DNA of 64,000 bases from JABDLO01 sp035327565 (GCA_035327565.1 DAOLDB010000008.1:1-64000); one strand, 5' to 3'. Counted from the first letter of the stretch, positions 19,858 through 29,905 are shown. Program-made: numbers and translations. Notes: generated from the letters alone by a model not told the origin.

Positions 19858-21639
19858 TTGAAAAATTTACTCTATCTGAACCGGTATCTTTTGAGATACA
19901 AGTGGCATTTGATTCTGGGTTTTGTATTTGTTGCTGCTTCTAATTATTTTGGTGTTCTCATCCCTCAGCAGATCAGGAAAGCATTAGATTATGTTGAAGA
20001 TCAGATAGTTGCCTTTAAGGAATCAATTCAATCCGGGGTTACTGAGCCTTCTGCTTTAAATCAGACACTTTTCTACTTTGCTCTTACAGTGATTGGATTT
20101 ATGATTTTAAAAGGAATATTTATGTATGCTATGCGACAGACAATCATTGTCATGTCCCGATTGGTAGAATATGATCTGAGGAACGATGTATTTGAACATC
20201 TTGAAAAAATGGACCTTTCCTTTTATAAAAGGCACAAGACAGGGGATTTAATGGCAAGAATCTCTGAGGATGTAAACAAGGTAAGAATGTATCTGGGGCC
20301 CAGTATTTTATACGGCATCAATTTGTTTACTTTGTTTGTGATGACAATTACAGCAATGTTTCAGGTCAATGCTACATTGGCTTTATATACACTGCTTCCT
20401 TTACCGTTTCTTAGTTTATCCATATACTTTGTGAGTAATCAGATCAACCGCCATAGTAATATTATCCAAAAGCAATTGTCTGTTTTAAACAGTATTGCAC
20501 AGGAAGTATATGCAGGGATCAGGGTGGTAAAGTCTTACGTCAAGGAAAAACAATTCGGAGATTATTTTGAGAGTGAGAATGTAAGATATATGGATCAATC
20601 CATGTCGCTGGCAAAGGTCAATGCATACTTTTATCCTTTAATGATCCTTTTGATCAGTATAAGTACTTTGCTTACCATTTATATAGGAGGTTTACAAGTA
20701 GTGGCCGGAAAAGCTACCGCAGGAAATATAGCTGAATTTGTAATTTATGTAAATATGCTCACATGGCCGGTTACGTCAATAGGCTGGATCGCTTCACTAA
20801 TGCAGCAGGCAGAAGTTTCACAGGGTCGTATTAACGAATTGATGAACCAACAACCTTCCATAGTTAATGAAAACTATGATGAATACCCCATTGAGGGTAA
20901 AATTGAGTTTAGAAATGTTTCATTTACATTCAAAGATAATGGAATTAAGGCATTGAATCAGGTAAGCTTTACCATTTTGCCAGGGCAAAAAATTGCCATC
21001 GTGGGCAGAACCGGATCGGGAAAGTCTACCATTGCAGATTTGTTGCTCAGGTTGTACGATATTGAGGAAGGGGTTATCCTCATTGATGATATTCCTATTA
21101 AAAAACATAACATAGAATGGATTCGAAGCAGAACCGGATATATTCCACAGGATGTGTTTTTATTTTCTGACACGGTGAGTCAGAATATCCGTTTTGGGAA
21201 TCAAAATGCATTACCGGATGAAGTCATGGAGTATGCCGGCTTTGCTTCAGTTCATGATGACATTCAGGGTTTGCCCAGGCAATATGAAACCAAAATCGGA
21301 GAAAGGGGGGTGACCCTGTCAGGAGGACAGAAGCAAAGAATTTCGATGGCAAGAGCATTTATAAAAAACCCCGATATCATAATAATGGATGATGCACTTT
21401 CGGCAGTGGATACAAAAACAGAACAAAAAATATTGTCTTATCTTGATAATGTCCTTCACAATAAAACGGCCATTATTATTACCCACAGGATTTATAGTCT
21501 GATTGAATTTGATAAAATTATTGTCATCGATGATGGAAAGTTGATTGAAACAGGCACCCATGACCAATTGATTAAAAACAAAGGATTTTATGCCGGTTTA
21601 TATGAACAGCAGAAACTCATTGACAATGCCGGAGTGTAG
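19858..21639 (+). CDS. ABC exporter, fused permease-ATPase (MsbA/MdlB type)
   Basis: The 593-residue half-transporter has a six-helix membrane domain (about 1-320) and an ATPase domain with Walker A GRTGSGKST, signature LSGGQKQRISMARA, Walker B IIIMDDALSAVD and the H-loop THRIYSL. It would function as a dimer exporting lipid or drug-like substrates. The only sensible start is TTG at 19858, since it directly precedes the family-typical KNLLYLNRYLLRYKW; no upstream ATG is in frame nearby. Confidence 0.9.
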   Translation: MKNLLYLNRYLLRYKWHLILGFVFVAASNYFGVLIPQQIRKALDYVEDQIVAFKESIQSGVTEPSALNQTLFYFALTVIGFMILKGIFMYAMRQTIIVMSRLVEYDLRNDVFEHLEKMDLSFYKRHKTGDLMARISEDVNKVRMYLGPSILYGINLFTLFVMTITAMFQVNATLALYTLLPLPFLSLSIYFVSNQINRHSNIIQKQLSVLNSIAQEVYAGIRVVKSYVKEKQFGDYFESENVRYMDQSMSLAKVNAYFYPLMILLISISTLLTIYIGGLQVVAGKATAGNIAEFVIYVNMLTWPVTSIGWIASLMQQAEVSQGRINELMNQQPSIVNENYDEYPIEGKIEFRNVSFTFKDNGIKALNQVSFTILPGQKIAIVGRTGSGKSTIADLLLRLYDIEEGVILIDDIPIKKHNIEWIRSRTGYIPQDVFLFSDTVSQNIRFGNQNALPDEVMEYAGFASVHDDIQGLPRQYETKIGERGVTLSGGQKQRISMARAFIKNPDIIIMDDALSAVDTKTEQKILSYLDNVLHNKTAIIITHRIYSLIEFDKIIVIDDGKLIETGTHDQLIKNKGFYAGLYEQQKLIDNAGV

Positions 21640-21771
21640 CTTATTATTTCCCAGCCCTTTGTCCACAGCTTATTATTTTATATAAGACTCAACATATTCT
21701 GATTACTTCCACCAAGACAAGTGTGTGTAAACACAAAAACAACCCGCTGTCACTAAGACTAAACAACATTA

Positions 21772-22371
21772 CTATTCAAAAAGTAACTGTTCAATTTTCT
21801 GACAGATGATATGTCCTATGAGCATATGGCTTTCCTGAATTCTGGCAACATTTATGGATGGAATTAAATAGGTATGATGACAAACTTCACTCATTGTGTC
21901 CCCATGCATTCCTGTCAGGCCAAAAACCATGAGCTTCATCTTTTGAGCCGTCCGTGCTGCATTTAAGATATTCAATGAATTGCCGGAAGTACTTAAACAA
22001 ATCAAAACATCACCCTCCTTTCCCATCGATTCAATATTTCTGGCATATGCATACTCAAATCCAAAATCATTGGAAACGGCAGTGAGAAAGGAAGAATTTG
22101 AATGTAAGGCTATTGAATACAATGCACTTCGTTTGAAGTAGAACTTGCCGGAAAGTTCAGCTGCCAGATGTTGGGCATCAGCAGCGCTTCCACCATTTCC
22201 ACACCAAATTACTTTTCCACCCTTTCGGAAAACACTAACACACTCATCTATCACCCTGTGGATGAATCCAAAAAGCTGCGAATCTTCAGCCATAGCTTTT
22301 TTTAGCGCTATGTTTTCATTGATAATTTCAATAAAAAATTCGTTTTGATTACTATTCATTATCATATTCAT
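21772..22371 (-). CDS. gmhA: Phosphoheptose isomerase (SIS domain)
   Basis: The 199-residue SIS protein carries the GmhA signature CGNGGSAADAQHLAAELSGK at residues about 57-76, the phosphate-binding STSGNS, and a C-terminal QESHMLIGHIICQKIE with the zinc/active-site residues. It converts sedoheptulose 7-phosphate to D-glycero-heptose 7-phosphate for LPS core or S-layer glycans. No other heptose genes are adjacent. Met5 (22359) is an alternative start, as a TATATTTG -7-like box at 22375-22382 lies very close to the annotated ATG. Confidence 0.88.
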   Translation of the reverse strand: MNMIMNSNQNEFFIEIINENIALKKAMAEDSQLFGFIHRVIDECVSVFRKGGKVIWCGNGGSAADAQHLAAELSGKFYFKRSALYSIALHSNSSFLTAVSNDFGFEYAYARNIESMGKEGDVLICLSTSGNSLNILNAARTAQKMKLMVFGLTGMHGDTMSEVCHHTYLIPSINVARIQESHMLIGHIICQKIEQLLFE

Positions 22372-22550
22372 TCACAAATATAATGATAGTGTAAAGTTTT
22401 GGAAAACAGCATTAATCCAATTCTGATTAATTCTATTATTTTTATTAAACAGAGGATTTATAGTATACTGATTCATTGTTATTATTCTATATTTACGGTG
22501 TTTATGTAAAATAAGGCATTAATATTTTTGTTTAAATAATCATGACAATG

Positions 22551-22586
22551 GCGAAGTGGATATCCTTCCACTTCGCTTTTTATTTT
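22551..22586 (+). terminator. Intrinsic terminator in the sdaA leader
   Basis: A perfect 9-bp stem (GCGAAGTGG at 22551-22559, CCACTTCGC at 22568-22576) with an 8-nt loop is followed by TTTTTATTTT on the plus strand. No plus-strand gene ends upstream (gmhA is on the minus strand), so the hairpin sits between a possible -7 box (TATTTTTG, 22523-22530) and the sdaA start about 60-80 bp downstream. It may attenuate sdaA or end a very short RNA. Confidence 0.75.
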
Positions 22587-22657
22587 AACATATATGACTC
22601 ATGCAGATTCTATTGAAATGATCTACTTTTGCTAAAAATTACTTGAATTGTATAACC

Positions 22658-24076
22658 ATGAAAACCAATGACTATTTAAGTGTTACGGATATGTTTAAAA
22701 TTGGTGTTGGGCCTTCCAGTTCACATACTTTGGGCCCATGGAAAGCGGCATTGCATTGGTTAAATAGGTTGGATACCCCTGTAGAATTGATTTCAGTTAA
22801 AGTTAAACTTTTTGGTTCACTTTCTTTAACGGGTAAAGGCCACGCTACTGACAAAGCTGCTATTATGGGGTTAAGTGGTCTTGATCCTGCAGTTGTAGAG
22901 CATGAAAAAATTGACGAAGTATGGAATCTGGTATTAAACCACAAAACCCTTTTTCTTGGCGGAAAATGGAAGATATCCTTTGACATCGACAAGGACTTAC
23001 TATTTACTACCGAATTTCTGGATTACCATGCCAATGCCATTTCTTTCATCGCAATATCCAGATCAGGTGTAGAAAGTGAGGATATATACTATTCTCTGGG
23101 GGGAGGGTTTATCAGCAAAGGAGAGGAAGGTACAAACATCTACGATCCAAAGTCAAAGCATCCTTTTCCCATTAGCAAAGGAGCCGAATTACTTGCCTAC
23201 TGCCATGAACATCAATTGAATATTGCAGAAGTGGTCATGGCCAATGAGACTGTATATCATTCCAAAGAGGAAATCGATCGGTTTTTATTAGATATATGGG
23301 ACACCATGCTTCATAGTGTGTACAGAGGTTGTCACACAGAAGGAATTCTTCCCGGAGGTTTGGCTGTAAAACGAAGAGCACCCCGACTTATCAAAAGTGT
23401 CATGAAACCTGCCTATTATACAGATGTCTATGCCTGGGTAGAAGCACTCAAACAGGAAGAAGCTGGCATACATTCTATTTTCAAATGGCTGAGCGCTTTT
23501 GCCATTGCAGTAAATGAGGAGAATGCTGCCATGGGGAGAGTAGTAACTGCCCCGACCAATGGAAGTGCAGGCGTTATTCCAGCTGTGCTTCTGGCTTATA
23601 TTAGTTTTTATAATAATAAAGCCGGGAAGAAAGAAATTATTGAGTTTTTATGTGTAGCTTCTGAAATTGGTTGTATTTTTAAAAAAGGATCTACCATCTC
23701 TGCTGCTATGGGAGGTTGTCAGGCCGAAATAGGTGTTTCATCGGCTATGGCTGCTGCTGCATTATGTCATGTAAAGAGAGGTACACCATCACAGTGTTTA
23801 ATCGCCGCAGAAATTGCCATGGAACATCACCTGGGAATGACCTGTGACCCGATCAATGGATTGGTTCAAATTCCATGTATTGAAAGAAATTCCATGGGAG
23901 CCATAAAGGCGATCAATGCAGCGCATATCGCCTTGGAAAGAGACCCTGAAGACATAAGGGTACCATTCGATAAAGTAGTAAAAACCATGTGGACTACCGC
24001 TCAGGATATGCACAGAAAATACAAAGAAACATCTGAAGGCGGATTAGCGGTAGCAGTCAATGAAATTGAGTGTTAA
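22658..24076 (+). CDS. sdaA: L-serine ammonia-lyase (iron-sulfur type)
   Basis: The single-chain enzyme joins the SDH beta domain (FKIGVGPSSSHTLGPWKAA near the N-terminus) to the SDH alpha domain (TAPTNGSAGVIPAVLLAY, KGSTISAAMGGCQAEIGVSS, MTCDPINGLVQIPCIERN). The cysteines in CQAE, CDPI and CIER are those that hold the [4Fe-4S] cluster. It deaminates L-serine to pyruvate. I prefer Met at 22658 (MKTNDYLS, 472 residues); the upstream ATG at 22643 adds only MNCIT. An orphan hairpin terminator precedes it. Confidence 0.94.
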   Translation: MKTNDYLSVTDMFKIGVGPSSSHTLGPWKAALHWLNRLDTPVELISVKVKLFGSLSLTGKGHATDKAAIMGLSGLDPAVVEHEKIDEVWNLVLNHKTLFLGGKWKISFDIDKDLLFTTEFLDYHANAISFIAISRSGVESEDIYYSLGGGFISKGEEGTNIYDPKSKHPFPISKGAELLAYCHEHQLNIAEVVMANETVYHSKEEIDRFLLDIWDTMLHSVYRGCHTEGILPGGLAVKRRAPRLIKSVMKPAYYTDVYAWVEALKQEEAGIHSIFKWLSAFAIAVNEENAAMGRVVTAPTNGSAGVIPAVLLAYISFYNNKAGKKEIIEFLCVASEIGCIFKKGSTISAAMGGCQAEIGVSSAMAAAALCHVKRGTPSQCLIAAEIAMEHHLGMTCDPINGLVQIPCIERNSMGAIKAINAAHIALERDPEDIRVPFDKVVKTMWTTAQDMHRKYKETSEGGLAVAVNEIEC

Positions 24077-24278
24077 TGCGTTTTTTTTAATGCACATCTC
24101 AATATTAAGCGTTTATTGATGCATCATGTAGGCACACCGCGGGAGTGAGAATGATACTCATTTAAGTCAGGACTAATATTTTTATTGAGTAAATTCCATG
24201 AAATTCATTTACTTTATATCCATTTAAAATTTACCCGGGACATGTAAACGGGATTTCATAATATCGTTAAAATTTCGA

Positions 24279-25862
24279 ATGAAAAAACAATCTATTCTTA
24301 TCATCGCTTGCTATTTGTGGACCAACTTTCTCTTAAGTCAGGTAAAAAAAGCTCCGGAAATCATGGAAGGAGAAGGTCCTTTCCCTCAACTGATCATCAG
24401 AGGTGCAACACTGATCAACGGAAACGGAGCTCCACCCATTGGGCCGGTAGATATTGAAGTGGAAAACAATATCATCAAACAGGTCAGAGTGGTGGGTTAT
24501 CCCGGCGTGGATATTAATGATCGAAGAAGACCGGCATTGAAAGAAGGTGGTAAAGAACTGGACGCTACCGGCATGTATATATTGCCTGGCTTTGTTGATA
24601 TGCATGGCCATATCGGAGGGGGTGGTCAGGGTGCTGATGCAGAATATGTTTTCAAACTGTGGATGGGACATGGTATCACGACCATCAGGGATCCTGCCTG
24701 CGGTAATGGTTTGGATTGGGTATTGGATCAAAAGGAGAAAAGCGCAATGAATACAATAACGGCTCCGCGCATTTTGGCATATACAGCATTTGGCATGGGT
24801 TCCTCCGAACCTATTTCCACACCTGATATGGCTCGTGACTGGGTGAGGAAAAACAAGGACAAGGGAGCGGATGGAATAAAATTTTTTGGAGCCCCCCCCA
24901 GAATTATGGAAGCAGCGCTTGTTGAAAATAAAGCATTGGGATTGAGATCTGCATGTCATCATGCCCAAATGGATGTAGCTCGTTGGAATGTTATGAATTC
25001 TGCGAAAGCAGGATTGACGACCATGGAACACTGGTATGGTTTGCCTGAAGCATTATTTGACGACCGTACTGTCCAGGATTATCCCGCAGATTATAATTAC
25101 CAGAATGAGCAACACCGCTTTGCCAATGCTGGTACATTATGGGAACAGGCTGCAGACCCGGGTAGCAAAAAGTGGAATGAAGTCATGCAACAATTGCTGG
25201 ATCTTGATTTTACCATTGACCCGACATTCAATATTTACGAGGCCAGCCGGGATCTGCATCGCACCAGAAGACTGGAATGGCATGAAGAATATACACTTCC
25301 TTCCTTATGGCGCTTTTATGCACCCTCCAGAATATCACACGGGTCGTATTGGCATTACTGGGGAACTGAAGAAGAGGTTGCCTGGAAAAAAAATTATAGT
25401 AAATGGATGCAGTTTGTCAATGAATATAAAAATAAAGGAGGAAGAGTGACGGTAGGTTCCGATTCAGGATTTATTTATCAATTGTATGGTTTTGCTTATA
25501 TCCGGGAAATGGAATTACTTCGGGAAGCCGGCTTCCATCCCCTGGAGATCATTATGTCTGCCACCCTGAAAGGAGCCGAAGCTCTGGGAATGGATGATTT
25601 GATTGGCACCATTGAACCGGGAAAGCTGGCAGATTTTGTCATAATTGAGGAAAATCCATTGGCCAATCTCAAAGTATTATATGGAACCGGCGCTATAAAA
25701 CTGACTGAGGATAATGAAGTAAAAAGAGTAGGCGGAGTAAAATATACTATCAAAGATGGTATCATATATAATGCGAAAAAACTTTTAGAAGATGTCAGGG
25801 CGCTTGTGAAAAAAGCCAAAGAAGAGGAAGACTTTGAAATTAAGCAGCCGGGTATTGATTAA
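24279..25862 (+). CDS. Secreted amidohydrolase family protein
   Basis: The 527-residue protein starts with a signal peptide (MKKQSILIIACYLWTNFLLSQ) and is an imidazolonepropionase-like amidohydrolase. The metal site is visible as VDMHGH (His109, His111), later His in CHHAQMD and MEHWYG, and Asp in VGSDSGF. The C-terminus has the typical DLIGTIEPGKLADFVIIEENPL. It would hydrolyse a C-N bond in the periplasm; the substrate is not known. Its stop is followed in the same frame by remnants of an unrelated glycosidase. Confidence 0.88.
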   Translation: MKKQSILIIACYLWTNFLLSQVKKAPEIMEGEGPFPQLIIRGATLINGNGAPPIGPVDIEVENNIIKQVRVVGYPGVDINDRRRPALKEGGKELDATGMYILPGFVDMHGHIGGGGQGADAEYVFKLWMGHGITTIRDPACGNGLDWVLDQKEKSAMNTITAPRILAYTAFGMGSSEPISTPDMARDWVRKNKDKGADGIKFFGAPPRIMEAALVENKALGLRSACHHAQMDVARWNVMNSAKAGLTTMEHWYGLPEALFDDRTVQDYPADYNYQNEQHRFANAGTLWEQAADPGSKKWNEVMQQLLDLDFTIDPTFNIYEASRDLHRTRRLEWHEEYTLPSLWRFYAPSRISHGSYWHYWGTEEEVAWKKNYSKWMQFVNEYKNKGGRVTVGSDSGFIYQLYGFAYIREMELLREAGFHPLEIIMSATLKGAEALGMDDLIGTIEPGKLADFVIIEENPLANLKVLYGTGAIKLTEDNEVKRVGGVKYTIKDGIIYNAKKLLEDVRALVKKAKEEEDFEIKQPGID

Positions 25863-26216
25863 ACTGCCTTCTCCATCATCTGTTATTATTACAGTGTGCA
25901 GGATTCAGAAGCATTGATTTATATGGATGATGGACGAACTCCATGGGCTTACGAACGAGAGCAATATCAAATTATTGAAATCACTAACAGATATGAACAA
26001 AACGCAATTCGTTTTTCTGTAAATGTATCAGGGCAGGGTTTTCAGGGCTCTTCGGCAAGGCGTCACTTGCTTTTTGAAATCAGAGGGTTGGATCGTAAGC
26101 CTGTAAGAATATAAGACAATGCAAATGTTCATTTCGAAAGGCAAGATAAAAGTCAATTGCTCCTGATTTCAACTAAGTTAAAAAATGAAACAGAATTCCG
26201 GGTTCAATTCCATTAA
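25863..26216 (+). pseudogene. Remnant of a GH31 alpha-glucosidase C-terminus
   Basis: Reading on in the frame of the amidohydrolase after its stop gives a stretch that looks like the C-terminal beta domain of glycoside hydrolase family 31: FSIICYYYS, then SEALIYMDDGRTPWAYERE (compare the LYEDDG...Y motif), then VSGQGFQGSSARRHLLFEI, similar to GxGxYxGxxxxRxxxFxI. An in-frame TAA at 26112 interrupts it, and the same frame continues to another stop at 26214 (DNANVHFE...EFRVQFH). No catalytic domain is present. A short protein from the GTG at 25896 (72 residues) could be made but is unlikely to work. I infer a deletion that left the 3' end of a glycosidase gene behind the amidohydrolase. Confidence 0.65.
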
Positions 26217-26294
26217 TTTTTTTGCATATCATGAGTATAATAACAAACTTTTTGTAAGTTTTAAACTATTATTCCTTTACCAAACATCAATGCA

Positions 26295-27548
26295 ATGAAT
26301 AGAATGATCATTTTTACAGGAATTTGTTTGACTATACTTTCCTGTTCGGGAAGTAAAAAAATAGCATCAATGGAAACAGACCCTTTATTGAAAAAAGCAC
26401 ATGATCTGGCACAAAAATTTATAATAGTGGATGGTCATGTGGATCTTCCCTACCGTCTCAAGGTCCAGAACTTCAGACTCGAAAGAGAATATACAGGGAT
26501 ACCTATTGAAAGTGAAACGGGAGATTTTGACTTTAAAAGATCCCGGGCAGGGGGCCTGGATGCTCCGTTCATGTCAATATTTATACCTGCTTCCTACCAG
26601 GAAGACGGTCGTGCCAAGGCGCTGGCGGATTCATTAATTGATATGGTGGAATACATCGCAAATGAAAATGACATGTATTTTGAAATTGCGAAAGCGCCTG
26701 AAGATATCAAAAGGATTAAAGCACAGGGAAAGATTGCCCTCCCGATGGGAATGGAAAATGGCGCACCTGTAGAAGACGATCTGGCTTTGATCCCATATTT
26801 TAGGGAAAGAGGGATCAGCTATATTACACTCACTCACTCTAAAGACAATAAAATCTGTGACTCCTCATATGATACGACCAGAACCTGGGGTGGGTTAAGT
26901 CCTATGGGATATGAAGTTATTCAGAAAATGCAGCAATCGCGTATAATGATTGACATTTCCCATGTATCGGACCAAACATTTTATCAGGTCATCGATCATG
27001 TTTCGGTACCTGTTATAGCCTCGCACAGTTCAGCCCGTAAGTTTACTCCGGGATTTGAAAGAAATATGGACGATGACATGATCGTCGCTCTGGCAAAGAA
27101 TGGAGGGGTGATCATGATAAATTTTGGCTCTTCTTTTTTGGATGGCGAAGTACAGCGATATAGAGATGAAAAGCGTGCTGAATTGATGGAAATTTTAAAC
27201 GAAAAAAATATTTCATGGAGGAGTGAAGAAGCAAAACCGGTGATAACTGCATTTCAGAAGGAGAACCCCAACCTTTATTCAGATATTGAAAAAGTGGCAG
27301 ATCACATAGACCATGTCAGAAATCTGGTGGGAATTAATCATATAGGATTAGGTTCTGATTTTGACGGTGTTGGAGATTCCTTGCCCACAGGTCTGAAAGA
27401 TGTTGCTGATTATCCTAATTTGATTTATGTTCTTTTGAAGAGGGGCTATTCTGAAGAGGATATTGAAAAAATATGCAGTGGAAATATTTTCAGAGTTTGG
27501 GAACAAGTACTTGAACATGGAAGGAGAAGTATAAAAACACGGGATTGA
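26295..27548 (+). CDS. Membrane dipeptidase (M19), lipoprotein
   Basis: The 417-residue product has a lipoprotein signal (MNRMIIFTGICLTILSCSG, lipobox LSCS). The M19 zinc-site order is complete: DGHVDLPY near residue 50, Glu in MGMENGAP near 155, DISHVSDQ and ASHSSARKFTPG near 220-250, and GLGSDFDGVG near 350. It hydrolyses dipeptides, probably at the cell surface or in the periplasm. The next gene follows after 18 bp on the same strand. Confidence 0.92.
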   Translation: MNRMIIFTGICLTILSCSGSKKIASMETDPLLKKAHDLAQKFIIVDGHVDLPYRLKVQNFRLEREYTGIPIESETGDFDFKRSRAGGLDAPFMSIFIPASYQEDGRAKALADSLIDMVEYIANENDMYFEIAKAPEDIKRIKAQGKIALPMGMENGAPVEDDLALIPYFRERGISYITLTHSKDNKICDSSYDTTRTWGGLSPMGYEVIQKMQQSRIMIDISHVSDQTFYQVIDHVSVPVIASHSSARKFTPGFERNMDDDMIVALAKNGGVIMINFGSSFLDGEVQRYRDEKRAELMEILNEKNISWRSEEAKPVITAFQKENPNLYSDIEKVADHIDHVRNLVGINHIGLGSDFDGVGDSLPTGLKDVADYPNLIYVLLKRGYSEEDIEKICSGNIFRVWEQVLEHGRRSIKTRD

Positions 27549-27566
27549 CCTGCAATCGCTTTTTGT

Positions 27567-29870
27567 ATGAAACATTCATTTGATACTTCTTTAAGTCCGG
27601 GGGCACTGAGCCTTCTTCCGATGTTTTACATTGGTTGGGCGGACAGTGTCCTATCCCCTTCCGAAATCAAATTGATTCACCGGAAAATCGAAAGTCTTCC
27701 ATTTTTAACCCGGGGGGACAAAAAATATCTGATTCAATGGACTGATCCGCGAAATCCTCCTTCCGATGAAATATTTAAGGAATGGGCTACAGCCATCCGC
27801 CACTTTGCAACAGACATCCCTGAAGAAAAGAGATTTTCCATATCTGCCATTTGCTATCAGATTTTAAAAGCCACAACAAAAGAATCTGAGTTTCCACAGT
27901 TAGAAGTAGAAGTACATTTAGCGATTCGTGAAATGGAAGAAGCTCTGGGCCTGAACAATCCGGTTTCTGCCAGATTATTGATGGCTAACATCCCAGGGAG
28001 TGTCAGTGTAGTAGAAAAACCTTCATTCAACATTGAATTCCTTAGAAAGGAATTGGATGGAAAGTATACAGATACAAAAGAGAGAATGAGGACGCTCTTG
28101 CAGGATCCATATTTTTCCAGAATCATTGAGCCGGACACCGACAAATACCGTCAGAAAGTTTTATCCCGGTTAAAAGCTTTGGCAAGTCAAGGTCTTGGCG
28201 CATATGCTTTTCCTCAACAATATGGAGGGATGGATAAAAGGGGTGACCATATCGCTGTATTTGAAATGCTGGCCTATGGTGATTTGAGTCTTACTGTAAA
28301 ATTCGGAGTTCAATTTGGTTTGTTTGGCGGTGCTTTATATTTATTGGGTTCACCATATCATCACAAGCTATATTTAGAACCGCTTTCCAAAGGCGATTTA
28401 TTGGGATGCTTTGCCATGACGGAAACCGGACATGGCTCCAATGTCAGAGGGCTTAGAACCACCGCAACATTGGATTTTTCATCAGGGCACTGGGTCATTC
28501 AAACTCCTGTAGAAGACGCTTGTAAGGAATATATTGGCAATGCATTGCATGCAACCATGGCTGTGGTTTTTGCTCAATTAATAGTGGAGGGCAAAAATTA
28601 TGGAGTACATGCTTTCCTTGTTCAAATCCGGAATAACAAGCATGAATTGTGTAATGGAATACGCATTGAAGACAATGGATATAAGATGGGTTTGAATGGA
28701 GTGGACAATGGTAAAATATGGTTTGATCAGGTAAAAGTTCCATTGAAAAATCTTTTGAATGCCTATGGCGACATCGATGAATCTGGCAAGTATTACAGCA
28801 AAATTGAAAACCCAAATAAAAGGTTTTTTACCATGTTGGGTGCTTTGGTGGGAGGCCGCATCTCTGTAGGATTAGCCGGGCTGAGTGTTGCCAAAGTGGG
28901 TCTTCAAATAGCAATAAAATATGGGTTGAAAAGAAGACAATTTGAAGACAGGGAGGGCAATGAAATGTTGGTAATGGATTATCCAACCCATCACAGGAGA
29001 TTAATACCCCTTTTGGCAAGAACGATGGCTTTACATGCTTCTTTAACAAGGCTCACCGGGGATTATGTAGATGAAGAAAAAGACCAAAGAGATGTGGAAA
29101 CCCAGGCAGCTGCATTGAAAGCTATTGCGTCATGGCATTGTACCGAGACCATTCAGGAATGCAGGGAAGCTTGTGGAGGCAAAGGTTACCTGCAGGAAAA
29201 TCTCATACCTCAACTCAAGGCTGATTCGGATATATTTACAACATTTGAAGGAGATAATACTGTGTTGTTGCAATTGGTAGCCAGAAGTTTACTGACAGAA
29301 TTTAAAGAAGATTTTCACAATGCCGGATTTAAAGCGGTGATGCGATATCTGGGCAAGCGCCTATCTAATACCCTGGCTGAACTAAACCCTTTTTATTCCA
29401 GACTAACATCCACAGAACACTTACTCAACTTTGAGTTTTATGAACATGCTTTTGAATACAGAGAAAAGAAATTATTATTTAGTCTTTCTTCACGAATGCG
29501 TGATTATCTGAGAAAAAGATTACACCCCCATGATGCATTTCTTAAATGTCAGATACATATGATTGAAGTCGCTTGTGCCTATACTGATACCATAGTTCTT
29601 AGAGATTTTATTGCATTCATTCAGCGCTCTGATGCATCTCTTCAGCCGGTCTTGAAAAAAATACTAAGTGTTTATGCACTTTCTGTGATGGAAAAGGAAA
29701 AGGGCTGGTATCTGGAAACCGGTTATATGGAAGGTAGTAAATCCAAAGCCATCCGCAGAATGATTACAAAGTTGTGTGCGGAATTACGACCTGAAGTGAC
29801 CGGACTGATAGAAGCTTTTGGTATCCCACCAAGAATGGCGGATGCGGAAATGGTAAGAAATCAGATCTGA
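27567..29870 (+). CDS. Acyl-CoA oxidase/dehydrogenase with TerB-like N-terminal domain
   Basis: The 767-residue flavoprotein has three parts. Residues about 10-130 form a helical domain like TerB (MFYIGWADSVLSPSEIKLI is the acidic ADG..LSP.E motif). Residues about 190-560 match acyl-CoA oxidases: FAMTETGHGSNVRGLRTTAT for the FAD/substrate loop, and EACGGKGYLQE and TFEGDNTVLLQ, the latter with the expected catalytic Glu. The remainder is the helical C-terminal domain of the oxidase group. It would oxidise acyl-CoA to trans-2-enoyl-CoA. The N-terminal extension is not usual for the family. Confidence 0.82.
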   Translation: MKHSFDTSLSPGALSLLPMFYIGWADSVLSPSEIKLIHRKIESLPFLTRGDKKYLIQWTDPRNPPSDEIFKEWATAIRHFATDIPEEKRFSISAICYQILKATTKESEFPQLEVEVHLAIREMEEALGLNNPVSARLLMANIPGSVSVVEKPSFNIEFLRKELDGKYTDTKERMRTLLQDPYFSRIIEPDTDKYRQKVLSRLKALASQGLGAYAFPQQYGGMDKRGDHIAVFEMLAYGDLSLTVKFGVQFGLFGGALYLLGSPYHHKLYLEPLSKGDLLGCFAMTETGHGSNVRGLRTTATLDFSSGHWVIQTPVEDACKEYIGNALHATMAVVFAQLIVEGKNYGVHAFLVQIRNNKHELCNGIRIEDNGYKMGLNGVDNGKIWFDQVKVPLKNLLNAYGDIDESGKYYSKIENPNKRFFTMLGALVGGRISVGLAGLSVAKVGLQIAIKYGLKRRQFEDREGNEMLVMDYPTHHRRLIPLLARTMALHASLTRLTGDYVDEEKDQRDVETQAAALKAIASWHCTETIQECREACGGKGYLQENLIPQLKADSDIFTTFEGDNTVLLQLVARSLLTEFKEDFHNAGFKAVMRYLGKRLSNTLAELNPFYSRLTSTEHLLNFEFYEHAFEYREKKLLFSLSSRMRDYLRKRLHPHDAFLKCQIHMIEVACAYTDTIVLRDFIAFIQRSDASLQPVLKKILSVYALSVMEKEKGWYLETGYMEGSKSKAIRRMITKLCAELRPEVTGLIEAFGIPPRMADAEMVRNQI

Positions 29871-29905
29871 GTTCAACCAAAAATGTCAATGAGTTTGCCA
29901 ACCCA

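Noticed and set aside
24333..25031. Long minus-strand reading frame of 232 codons within the amidohydrolase gene
   Set aside because: It is antisense to a clear enzyme with a complete metal site, is rich in Cys, His and Ser as antisense frames are, and resembles no protein family.
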